Positions 1-7,228 of a stretch of DNA of 64,000 nucleotides are shown here, piece by piece. This DNA is from Comamonadaceae bacterium UBA4962 (GTDB lineage: Bacteria > Pseudomonadota > Gammaproteobacteria > Burkholderiales > Burkholderiaceae_C): positions 14,766 through 78,765 of the forward strand of contig DHAE01000023.1 of the NCBI GenBank assembly GCA_002397315.1. Direction: 5' to 3'. Below the pieces are notes generated by a model that saw only the letters and a list, made by a program, of their open reading frames with translations, had not been told where the DNA came from and did no database searches. Each line of letters opens with the position of its first letter. The first letter of the stretch is position 1. The translations under genes and the position numbers were made by a program.

Positions 1-253
1 TAGTCGGGGTAGAACCACCCCACACAGCACCGCCTTGGCCGCCGCCGGTGAACACATCCGGCTTCGTCTGGTTCTGCGATCCCACGTCGGTGTAATGCAC
101 TGCCGTGCCCTCTTGGCCGGGGGTGTATGACCATTGATTACCGTATTGGTAGGGGTTCTGGTAGGTCGATCCATCAGCGTATGTGTAGACGCCGGTTTGC
201 TGATTGAGCGATCCAGCCAGACCGCCAGCGCCGCCAAATGTTGCTTGTGCCAT
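1..253 (-). CDS. Phage protein of unknown function, cut by the window edge
   Basis: An open frame reads from an ATG at 253 down to position 1 without a stop, so only the first 84 residues are visible. The start MAQATFGGAGGLAG is followed by a tyrosine- and asparagine-rich stretch and a glycine-rich GGGQGGAVWGG segment. It begins 3 bases after the stop of the upstream gene, within the same minus-strand late operon as the fibre and nozzle genes. A minor tail or fibre-associated role is inferred from position only. Confidence 0.6.
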   Translation of the reverse strand, partial: MAQATFGGAGGLAGSLNQQTGVYTYADGSTYQNPYQYGNQWSYTPGQEGTAVHYTDVGSQNQTKPDVFTGGGQGGAVWGGSTPT

Positions 254-256
254 GTT

Positions 257-502
257 TCACCCCAAAAAGCGCCACGCGCCAGCTCGATAACCGTAAAAAC
301 CGCCCCCGCTGCCGGGGTTCCAAGAGGTGCCATCGGCCAGAACAATCATTCCATCTGCCAACTTTTTAGGCTCCTGGTATTGCATCGCAAGCCTAATGAA
401 AGGTTGCGCCTCCGATATAGCTCGGGAAATGTTCAAAACTTCCTGCCTGAGCCAGTTCGGCAATTCGTTCGCGGTGGATGGAACATTGGTTGGTACGTAC
501 AT
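257..502 (-). CDS. Small phage protein near the tail genes
   Basis: This 81-residue protein is not recognised. It starts with MYVPTNVPSTANELPNWLRQ, contains an amphipathic helical segment and ends in an aromatic/glycine motif (SWNPGSGGGFYGYRAGAWRF), a pattern seen at the ends of small tail-fibre and fibre-associated proteins. Its ATG overlaps the last base of the nozzle-like gene's stop, so translation is likely coupled to it. Confidence 0.7.
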   Translation of the reverse strand: MYVPTNVPSTANELPNWLRQEVLNISRAISEAQPFIRLAMQYQEPKKLADGMIVLADGTSWNPGSGGGFYGYRAGAWRFLG

Positions 503-2040
503 CAGTAGCCACCTTGCAGAACAAAATCAACATCCATGGAAGTCAGACGCCATGGCTGATTATCCAGCGAAGTAAGCCGAAAAGCCAGAAATCGACCAGA
601 AGCGAATGCATCGATCTGGTTGTATTGACCCGATTGGGCGGTGTAGACCACAGGCGAACTCCAGTTCACCGGCTGTTCGGGGTTGTTATGCCCACCTATT
701 TCCACCTGTATTTTTGTCCCGCGCGCTGCATCAGCCCTGAGCCGAATACCGCGGCACAGCTTGACCGTGGACGGATCGCCCAGCGAAAGCCCTGTACGCT
801 CCACATAACTCGTATAAGAGGCGCCGTTGATAGTCCCGGTCACATCGGCCGCAGTAATCAAAGGAGTTCTAGACGCCAGCAGCAGGCGCTCCTGTGCCGG
901 AGTTAGCTCGTCCTCGTCCCAGGCTTGTGTTGCGTCCTGCCATGCATAATTCTGGTCGCTCCACTTCGTCGTAGCGGTGGCCGCGAGTTGCCCTGTGGCG
1001 CCGTAATTGACGTTATTCAGGTTACGGATGCTCCAGGTATCGTCCACCCAATTCCAGACAGCCGCGAGCGTGCAGGAGGTCGCGCCAAGGTCGGGGAAGC
1101 ACACCCACACCTCTTTTGCCGGCGGGTTCGCAACCAGGAAAGCCCGCTTGCGGTTGGTCGTGTCGATCGTGCGGAAAAGCCAGCTGCGGAGCCGGCCGTT
1201 GATGATCGAGCGCGGCCCCTGCCCTTGGTGAATCACCACATCGCCATAAGCCAGTACCACATGGCCTACTTCGGTGTTCACGACACACCCGCGGGACAGC
1301 AGGCCGACGGAGCCGGGCAGCCGCTGGAAGCGGAAAACCGGGTCGTTTGTCCCCGTCAGGGACATGGCGTACATGGCATTCTCCTTGTAGAGGATGTTCA
1401 CATCGCCGAGGGGCAGTTGATCAACGAGAACCGAGCTTTCTTCGGCAACATCGACTTCACCAGCAAGTTTCGTCTTGTCGTTCTGGTCCCACGAATCAGG
1501 TATCGTCCCCGGAACCGCGGCATTCGACCATTTCACCATGTGCGGGTAATTGGTACCGCTCTTCGTCACATTCAGGGCGACCAAAAACGACTTGTACGGC
1601 CGCAGGCTCTGGCATGTGGTACTGGCCGGCCATGCAGAAAGCGATGTCGCGATCCCAGAACCATTCCACGAAACAGGAGCGTTTACTCCGTTGTTGAGGT
1701 AGGCGATACCGCCGAGGACGCCGCCCGTCCAGCGGTTGTCGACCGCTCCGGTAGGAGAAGTGGTTGGCGTGATGTTTTGACGGGTGGTGCCGTTGTCGGC
1801 ATATATAGAACTGACGCCCGCGTGCATCCACCAACTATTGCCACCTTGAGAGTACTGCTGAAGATAGTACGGCGTAACAGCAGGAGTATCGAATACCTTC
1901 TGCTCGCCTTTCATACGCTCCATGGCGCCATTACGGAAACGGACATTCGCGCCGTTGGACCAGGCGTTGTCCTTCAATTCCTGAGGCTGAGCATCTTTAT
2001 TGAGGCCAACCTGTCCCAAGGCAGATACTGTTTTAATCAT
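502..2040 (-). CDS. Putative tail nozzle / tail stabilisation protein
   Basis: This 512-residue protein is rich in beta-strand-forming repeats (tryptophan, glycine and threonine with NGxGI and DTTN turns), consistent with a propeller-like tail hub or nozzle. Such proteins close the short tail in P22- and SU10-like podoviruses. The ATG at 2040 (MIKTVSALGQVGLNKDAQPQ) was preferred to an in-frame start 11 codons upstream because it gives an 8-base overlap with the preceding gene and a hydrophilic N terminus typical of the family. It sits in the tail module after fibre and adhesin genes. The assignment rests on composition, size and position; another tail protein is possible. Confidence 0.6.
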   Translation of the reverse strand: MIKTVSALGQVGLNKDAQPQELKDNAWSNGANVRFRNGAMERMKGEQKVFDTPAVTPYYLQQYSQGGNSWWMHAGVSSIYADNGTTRQNITPTTSPTGAVDNRWTGGVLGGIAYLNNGVNAPVSWNGSGIATSLSAWPASTTCQSLRPYKSFLVALNVTKSGTNYPHMVKWSNAAVPGTIPDSWDQNDKTKLAGEVDVAEESSVLVDQLPLGDVNILYKENAMYAMSLTGTNDPVFRFQRLPGSVGLLSRGCVVNTEVGHVVLAYGDVVIHQGQGPRSIINGRLRSWLFRTIDTTNRKRAFLVANPPAKEVWVCFPDLGATSCTLAAVWNWVDDTWSIRNLNNVNYGATGQLAATATTKWSDQNYAWQDATQAWDEDELTPAQERLLLASRTPLITAADVTGTINGASYTSYVERTGLSLGDPSTVKLCRGIRLRADAARGTKIQVEIGGHNNPEQPVNWSSPVVYTAQSGQYNQIDAFASGRFLAFRLTSLDNQPWRLTSMDVDFVLQGGY

Positions 2041-2281
2041 CGCTACTTTGCAGTGGTGGTGGAGTCCAGCCATCTACCTCTTTGGTCCAATTAATCCAGG
2101 GTGGATCGACATAGCCAGGAGCCGCGTGTAAATCGTCCAGCCATTCGAGTCGAATGGTGGGGTAGAACGTCGGCCATATCTCCTTAAGAAACCCCCAATC
2201 CGCCTCTTCGGCGACGCTGACATTCTTTATGTACTCCGGAGACGCATTGGTTTCAATTTCAGCGCATCTACGTATTGCCAT
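2033..2281 (-). CDS. Small protein after the adhesin, possible fibre-assembly helper
   Basis: An 82-residue acidic, tryptophan- and proline-rich protein, starting MAIRRCAEIETNASPEYIKN and ending in WTPPPLQSSDD. Two adjacent ATGs exist; the second is 6 bases from a GGAG ribosome-binding sequence and shares one base with the stop of the adhesin gene, so it was chosen. Small genes directly behind a fibre or adhesin gene are often tail-fibre assembly proteins. That is the best guess here, from position and size only. Confidence 0.65.
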   Translation of the reverse strand: MAIRRCAEIETNASPEYIKNVSVAEEADWGFLKEIWPTFYPTIRLEWLDDLHAAPGYVDPPWINWTKEVDGWTPPPLQSSDD

Positions 2282-3009
2282 CATTCGCTCCAATAGAGTT
2301 CGACAAAGCCAGATCCACCAGCACCCCCAACAGGCGCGCCGCCGCCTCCGCCAGATCCGGAATTGACACGAGCAGCCATGCCAGTAGTCGCAGCGTTCGA
2401 TCCGCCATTGCCGCCCCCGCCACTTCCGGCACCGCCGGCGGATGATCCAAAACCCCCACCTCCGCCGCAGCGGCCACCAACACCTGTGCCGCCGTTGCCT
2501 CCGGCGGCAACCCCGCCAGTCCCGCCTGAGCCCCCTCCGCTCCCAAAGGTAGCCGCGCCACCAGGGTATTCGACAGTTGCCACTTGAGCGCCCCCACCGC
2601 CCCCACTGGCGCCGCCGCCGCCGCCGCCAGAAACAGAGCCCAAACCGCCTCCACCCGAGGCGCCCGGGGGGGATGCATCACCGTTACCCCCACCCCCACC
2701 GCCACCTGCGAGAGTGAGTAGCGCGCCGATAATGGTGTTACCGCCCGAACCTCCAAATGTGCCATTCCCGGCAGCTCCTCCGGAGCCGATAGTGATTGAC
2801 GTTGCTGCCGTGAAAGTTAGAACTCCCTCGAAATAACGACCCGCACCTCCACCGCCACGACCTCCGCCACCGCCCCCGCCACCAGCGATAACATAGACAT
2901 TCCCGCCTTTTGCAAGGAGAGCGAGCGAGGGGCCGAAAACACCATTGCCCGTGAAAACTTGGCTTTTAAGGCGTCCGCCACTACCAATGAACTGAGTAAG
3001 AAAACTCAT
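2281..3009 (-). CDS. Glycine-rich tail-fibre tip adhesin
   Basis: A 242-residue protein in which long glycine runs alternate with short hydrophobic segments. From about residue 43 onwards most of the chain is glycine, in blocks such as AGGGGGGGG and SGGGGGGASGGGGG, with a C-terminal GSGFVELYWSE. Glycine-rich blocks of this kind form polyglycine-II bundles in the receptor-binding tips of long-tailed phage fibres (gp38-type adhesins) and occur in glycine-rich fibre proteins generally. The gene overlaps the tail fibre gene upstream (ATGA) and the small helper downstream, fitting a fibre-adhesin-helper unit. A host-surface recognition role is inferred. Confidence 0.75.
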   Translation of the reverse strand: MSFLTQFIGSGGRLKSQVFTGNGVFGPSLALLAKGGNVYVIAGGGGGGGGRGGGGAGRYFEGVLTFTAATSITIGSGGAAGNGTFGGSGGNTIIGALLTLAGGGGGGGNGDASPPGASGGGGLGSVSGGGGGGASGGGGGAQVATVEYPGGAATFGSGGGSGGTGGVAAGGNGGTGVGGRCGGGGGFGSSAGGAGSGGGGNGGSNAATTGMAARVNSGSGGGGGAPVGGAGGSGFVELYWSE

Positions 3010-3944
3010 GCCACAAGCCTCCAGCCGTATGTCGTCCTAAACTGCAGAACGAGGGGGTAATAGGGGTTATCAATAGTCATGTCCTCAGCCACTCCGAGGA
3101 CCAAATTTCCGTTGCGGGCCACAACGTTGTCTAGCCTAAGGTTGTCCGCGCGGATGCCGACCACATCACCATCAACAGGCGAGGCCGGTAGCGTCACCGT
3201 GGTCAAGCCAGTGTTTTGCAAGCAGTACATGACGCCAGCCACGGCGGCCTGCGACGCCCCTGTGACCGCCACGCGCGTGAGGTACGGCCAGTCCCAGGAG
3301 GCATTCGCCCCATCCGTCTTGATGAACTTGCCGGCATTACCCGTCTGGCCCGGCAGCGCAGACGACAGCGCGGCAGATGCCACAAACGAGGTAGTCGCCA
3401 CCCCATTAGTCGCCGTCCCAGCAGGGAGCGTGGCAGCCGTCAACGTGGCCGCCGTAAAGTCATGCGTCCCGCTCCACGTCTGCCCAGCGATAGCGCCTTT
3501 GCTGTCGATCTGAGGCTGGATAGGGGCATTCAGGCCCACAACGCGGTTTAGCTCCGTCGTGCTCGCCGTGATCGGCCCCGTATAGTTCGGCAGTCGGGTG
3601 GCCCATTCGGCTTGCACAAAGGCCGTGGACGCCGCGCCCGTGGTATTTGTCGCCTGGGCCAGCGTAGGCACGGTGATCGAGCCGCCGAACGAATGCGCGC
3701 CTGTCCACGCCTGCCCGGCAACTGCACCCTTCCCGTTGATCTGAGATTGGACCCCAGATGTGAGGCCAAGCAGGTAGTTGATTTCCGTGTGGCTGGAACT
3801 TACCGCACCCGCCACGTTTGGGAACGTGGTCTTGATGACGGTTTTTGTCAGGCGAATATGGTCATCACCCTCACTGACCATATCGCCAGCCGTGGGCAGC
3901 GAGGTATTCAGTTGCGGCGGATACAGAGCTGTTTCTACAGTCAT
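3006..3944 (-). CDS. Phage tail fibre protein
   Basis: A 312-residue protein with the N-terminal signature of podoviral fibres (SLPTAGDMVSEGDDHIRLTK, about residues 14-33), the tail-attachment end. Two internal copies of a shaft-like repeat follow: each has a TEINYLLGL/TELNRVVGL segment, a QSQINGKGAVAG/QPQIDSKGAIAG segment and a W-x-G-x-H motif (about residues 53-85 and 128-165). The C-terminal 80 residues form a separate beta-rich tip. It overlaps the adaptor gene by one base and the adhesin gene by four. The receptor-binding tip function may be shared with the glycine-rich protein downstream. Confidence 0.85.
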   Translation of the reverse strand: MTVETALYPPQLNTSLPTAGDMVSEGDDHIRLTKTVIKTTFPNVAGAVSSSHTEINYLLGLTSGVQSQINGKGAVAGQAWTGAHSFGGSITVPTLAQATNTTGAASTAFVQAEWATRLPNYTGPITASTTELNRVVGLNAPIQPQIDSKGAIAGQTWSGTHDFTAATLTAATLPAGTATNGVATTSFVASAALSSALPGQTGNAGKFIKTDGANASWDWPYLTRVAVTGASQAAVAGVMYCLQNTGLTTVTLPASPVDGDVVGIRADNLRLDNVVARNGNLVLGVAEDMTIDNPYYPLVLQFRTTYGWRLVA

Positions 3945-4525
3945 TACCGTTTCCTCATTCGCAGCGCACCGCCGCTAATAGATGCCGCCATGTCGCGAGA
4001 GTTCAGCGCACGCACGGTGCTTACGTAAATACCGGCCTCACGCGCCCCAAGCACGTCGTCGCGTGCCCAGCGGGCATATTCAACAAGCAGCGAAGAAATA
4101 TAAACCTGAGGCGCGTTTCCGATGATCCAATTTGTGTCAGAGTCTGCAGAAGGGGTTTGCAGTTTCTTGTAATAAATCAAGTCAACGGGGAATTTCTCGT
4201 ACTGCGACAAAACGAGTGTATCTCCGTCCCAATTGTAGGCGGCGGAATATCGCGGCATCTGCTGCAGCGGTACATATTCCAAATACTCGTTTGACTTGCC
4301 GCCGCGGTTTACCTTAATCGCCTCAATGAAATCTGCAGGGCGAGCGCCATTCGCCAGACTGACCGAGGCGCGCATTGCGGCTACACGAACAGCAGGCGCA
4401 TTTGCGGTGTCTTCGCCGAAGTAAATGCGTTGCTCTGCCAACTCCAGGAAAGTCGGAATTATCGAATCAAGATCCGATCGATGCGTATACGCGACGAGCG
4501 CCGCTTTAAGCTGGCCGTAGTTCAT
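3944..4525 (-). CDS. Head-tail adaptor protein, SU10-type
   Basis: A 193-residue protein (MNYGQLKAALVAYTHRSDLD at the N terminus) with the helical opening and NGARPADFIEAIKVN segment typical of podoviral adaptor proteins that join portal and tail. A longer in-frame start lies 48 codons upstream, but the ATG at 4525 overlaps the previous stop (ATGA) and matches the family N terminus. It lies between the capsid and fibre genes, the expected place for an adaptor. Confidence 0.7.
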   Translation of the reverse strand: MNYGQLKAALVAYTHRSDLDSIIPTFLELAEQRIYFGEDTANAPAVRVAAMRASVSLANGARPADFIEAIKVNRGGKSNEYLEYVPLQQMPRYSAAYNWDGDTLVLSQYEKFPVDLIYYKKLQTPSADSDTNWIIGNAPQVYISSLLVEYARWARDDVLGAREAGIYVSTVRALNSRDMAASISGGALRMRKR

Positions 4526-4833
4526 TTGATGAACGCGTCGTATGCGAGGAATACGGGATTTTCCCGGAAAAACTGCTTGGTGGCGCGCTCCCGCTCGGCA
4601 CGATCGGGAATATGCGTGATGTAAATGGCCCAAGGGGGAATTACCCCAACTTCTCGCCCCTCGCCCCATCCTTTGCCCTCATTCCTGGCTCGCATTTCCT
4701 TTGCACGCTGAATATAGGGCTCGGCGTCATACGTCTTCTTGGTAACCACTTGGTCGCCTTCGAAGAAATACTCCGTCCGCACGCCAGTATGAGGATTCAC
4801 ACCCTCATCAACATGAAAATGGCCGAAACTCAT
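4522..4833 (-). CDS. Phage structural-region protein of unknown function
   Basis: A 103-residue protein starting MSFGHFHVDEGVNPHTGVRT. The ATG at 4833 was preferred to one 15 codons upstream because the latter would begin inside the hairpin behind the capsid gene. It contains a charged helical middle (RAKEMRARNEGKGWGEGREV) and an aromatic C terminus. It lies between major capsid and adaptor, where podoviruses often carry a minor head or head-completion protein. No family was recognised. Confidence 0.7.
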   Translation of the reverse strand: MSFGHFHVDEGVNPHTGVRTEYFFEGDQVVTKKTYDAEPYIQRAKEMRARNEGKGWGEGREVGVIPPWAIYITHIPDRAERERATKQFFRENPVFLAYDAFIK

Positions 4834-4852
4834 GATGATTCGCTTAAATGGA

Positions 4853-4868
4853 AGGCCCCGAAGGGCCT
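4853..4868 (-). terminator. UUCG-capped hairpin after the capsid gene
   Basis: On the minus strand, six bases AGGCCC pair with GGGCCT around a UUCG tetraloop closed by C-G, one of the most stable RNA loops. It starts about 10 bases beyond the capsid stop and is followed by a weak T-rich stretch. It is probably a partial terminator or a 3' stability element that raises capsid mRNA over downstream genes. Confidence 0.55.
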
Positions 4869-4877
4869 CCCGTTTCA

Positions 4878-5849
4878 TCAGCCGCCGGACAGATCAGCGA
4901 TTTTGAAGCAGGCCTTCTCGGCGTCCACCACGAGCGTGGCGTCCACGATGCACTGCTCTTTGATCGAGTCGCCGGTACGGGCCAGTTCTTTCGAAAAATA
5001 GGGCCGCAGATAGGCGACCTTGATTTCCGCCAGTGCCAGGCCATAAACGTTCGTGCCGCCGGCCATCATGTAGTGCGGCACGTGGTTGATGGCGCCGAAA
5101 TCGGACACGTACACGTCGGCCGCGCCGATGATCGTGCCCTGGTTTGTCCCCTTGACCTCGTAGCGCTGCTGGGCGATGCCGGTGAAGCCCGAGGCCACCT
5201 GCTTGTGGGCAGGCGAGAAATAGGCCGCATCAGGCACTTCACCAGCGTTGGTGTACGTGGTCTGCAGCGTCGCCTTGTAGAGCGTTTCCGTCAGAGCGCG
5301 GGCCGTGCCGGCAGTCGGAGCAACAGTGGCAGCGCCGGAGGTCTGCGCGGGAGTGGAGCCGCCAGCGCCGTGGTTCGCGTTGGTGAAGATCATTGCGCCC
5401 AGGCCCGAGGACTTCGGGGCCGTGCCGCCCGAGCCAAGAACGGCCGGGTTGCTGGACACGACCATCTTCTCCATGTCGCGCATCAGCTCCTTGTACATCT
5501 TGGCCTTGTTGTAGGCCAACGCAGACTTCATGCCGGCCTTGTCCACGACTTCGGCACGTCCGGAGACCTGCACGGTGTCTTGGAAGATCTGGCAGTAGTT
5601 GCCCACGCGTGCGGGCGGCGTCTTGGCCGATGCGGTGGCATCGTCGCCATCCAGAGCCGCGTTGTCGGCGTTGGGAGCGCGCAGGGCATCGCGGTTCCAC
5701 TCGTGGAACGTCTGCTTTGCCTTGTCGCGTCCTGCGCTGGAGATGATGGGCGTCTTCTCGGGGTCTTGCCGGGCGATGTAATCGGCCAGATCCTCGCGGA
5801 CGTTCGTGCCCGCGGTATAGCGGGTATAGGTATTGGTTGGGACAGCCAT
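4878..5849 (-). CDS. Major capsid protein, SU10/DUF5309-like
   Basis: A 323-residue protein that forms the phage head shell, presumably with the HK97 fold. The N-terminal region (TRYTAGTNVREDLADYIARQ) and the following DPEKTPIISSAGRDKA segment are characteristic of the DUF5309 / SU10 capsid family. A beta-rich insertion follows around residues 150-190, and the C-terminal half has a typical axial-domain pattern ending in CIVDATLVVDAEKACFKIAD. Length fits the family. It follows the scaffold gene by 12 bases and has a good ribosome-binding site (AGGAGG) upstream. Confidence 0.88.
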   Translation of the reverse strand: MAVPTNTYTRYTAGTNVREDLADYIARQDPEKTPIISSAGRDKAKQTFHEWNRDALRAPNADNAALDGDDATASAKTPPARVGNYCQIFQDTVQVSGRAEVVDKAGMKSALAYNKAKMYKELMRDMEKMVVSSNPAVLGSGGTAPKSSGLGAMIFTNANHGAGGSTPAQTSGAATVAPTAGTARALTETLYKATLQTTYTNAGEVPDAAYFSPAHKQVASGFTGIAQQRYEVKGTNQGTIIGAADVYVSDFGAINHVPHYMMAGGTNVYGLALAEIKVAYLRPYFSKELARTGDSIKEQCIVDATLVVDAEKACFKIADLSGG

Positions 5850-5861
5850 TTCGCAACCTCC

Positions 5862-6848
5862 TTACAGGTTGTTTTGTGCGATGAATGCGGCCAGGTCGTT
5901 ACGCGACCCACGGCCACTACGGAGCCGCTCGACTCGGCGCTTATCCACCGATTCATTGCGGGGCACGGCTTGTTTTTGAGGCAGGCGAGGCGCAGCCTCA
6001 GCCTTTTTGGTGACCTCGGTGCGTTTCTTTTGAAGAGCCCGGTAAGCCACAGCGTCATTCATCGCCAGCACCAGCGCTGGATCGTTCACGCCGGCAAAAC
6101 GGTCATAAGGAATGCCGTATTCCTTGCTGAACGAGTCGAAAATGTTCTGCAGCTTGGGTTTGTCAATGCCGTTCTGGCCCAGCACCCCCCAACAGCGCGC
6201 ATAGCTCTTCTGCAGCTCGGCCTGTTGTGCCTGCTGCTGTTGCTTTTGCGTTTGCTGCCATTGGTTTTGCAGAGACGCCATAACGCTCTGCACTTGCTGT
6301 TGCCGGGCCTGCTCTGCCACATACCCTGCTGGGTCCTGCTGAGAGAGCATCAGCATTTCCTGCGGACTCTTCAATCCGGCGAGCTGAGCCACGAGCGCAT
6401 GTGCCATTTGCGCTTGCTGCACGAAGTGGTTTTGCTCCTCGGTCACCCGTGTGCGCACAACCTCTGCTGCTTGCTCTTCTCGCCGTGCCAGTTCTTCCGT
6501 CTTGCGCGAGTAATCGGCGCGACGTTGGTAACCGGCAATGAGTTCCTTTTCGTCAACCTCTTGTTCGAGGTCCGCACCGTCTTCGCCCTTGACGGTGACT
6601 TTGAATTTGCGGCCGCTTGTCGGATCGGGCTGTTTCTCGGCGTCGGGATCGACGTCGTCATCCGGGCTGTCGTCGCTTGGGTTATCCGGCTCATCCGGTT
6701 CCAGATCGTCTGGGGGATTATCGCCGGCTGCATCTTTTTGGTCCCGCGGTTCATCGGCCCGGTCAGATGCCGGGTTATCGAGCAGGAACGAAGCTACATC
6801 ATCTGCAGAAACCGGGGCCGAGTCGGCTTGTCCGTCCGTTGGATGCAT
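5862..6848 (-). CDS. Capsid scaffold protein
   Basis: A 328-residue hydrophilic protein. Residues about 1-75 are acidic and disordered, rich in Asp and Pro (DDLEPDEPDNPSDDSPDDDV), and the middle is a long coiled coil with glutamine-rich stretches (QQTQKQQQQAQQAEL). The C terminus is basic, as in scaffolds that bind the inner capsid face. The ATG at 6848 has an AGGA sequence 6 bases upstream and was chosen over an in-frame start 18 codons earlier. It lies directly before the capsid gene, the standard place for a scaffold. Confidence 0.8.
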   Translation of the reverse strand: MHPTDGQADSAPVSADDVASFLLDNPASDRADEPRDQKDAAGDNPPDDLEPDEPDNPSDDSPDDDVDPDAEKQPDPTSGRKFKVTVKGEDGADLEQEVDEKELIAGYQRRADYSRKTEELARREEQAAEVVRTRVTEEQNHFVQQAQMAHALVAQLAGLKSPQEMLMLSQQDPAGYVAEQARQQQVQSVMASLQNQWQQTQKQQQQAQQAELQKSYARCWGVLGQNGIDKPKLQNIFDSFSKEYGIPYDRFAGVNDPALVLAMNDAVAYRALQKKRTEVTKKAEAAPRLPQKQAVPRNESVDKRRVERLRSGRGSRNDLAAFIAQNNL

Positions 6849-6934
6849 TTGATTTCCTAGGTCTAGACAACCCCCCATGTCGCCAGGGGATCGCCAGGGC
6901 ACGCATCACTGCGGAGGCCCAAAATGGTAGGCGA

Positions 6935-7228
6935 CTACCGATTAACCTGCCGGAGAGCCCGTCGAACCGGAGATTCGTCACGGTGCTTATCCAAACTGAT
7001 TTGCGCGAGTTTACCGCCTTCTACCATTCTTTTCAAAATGGATTCGAAGTCGTCAGTGACTGCAGCGAATTGGCGGGCCAGTTTCAGACCCTCCGCATCG
7101 CGAATGTCCGTTTTCTTGAACTGGAGGTGCGCCATTTCGTGAAGCCGCTTCATGGCTTCCTGGAAAGCGGGGTTATCCAGCGTCTGGCGAGCGTATTCGC
7201 CCATCTGAGAAACCTGCTGCTCGTTCAT
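6935..7228 (-). CDS. Small helical phage protein between portal and scaffold
   Basis: A 97-residue, mostly alpha-helical, charged protein (MNEQQVSQMGEYARQTLDNP at the start). It overlaps the portal stop by ATGA, so it is translationally coupled to the portal gene. Position suggests a head-assembly or ejection accessory role. No domain was recognised. Confidence 0.7.
   Translation of the reverse strand: MNEQQVSQMGEYARQTLDNPAFQEAMKRLHEMAHLQFKKTDIRDAEGLKLARQFAAVTDDFESILKRMVEGGKLAQISLDKHRDESPVRRALRQVNR

Noticed and set aside
2363..2587. Proline-rich plus-strand frame opposite the adhesin
   Set aside because: Simply the complement of glycine codons (GGN/CCN).
4848..6860. 670-residue plus-strand frame opposite capsid and scaffold
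   Set aside because: Histidine/arginine-rich antisense shadow of GC-rich genes; no domain and no ribosome-binding site.
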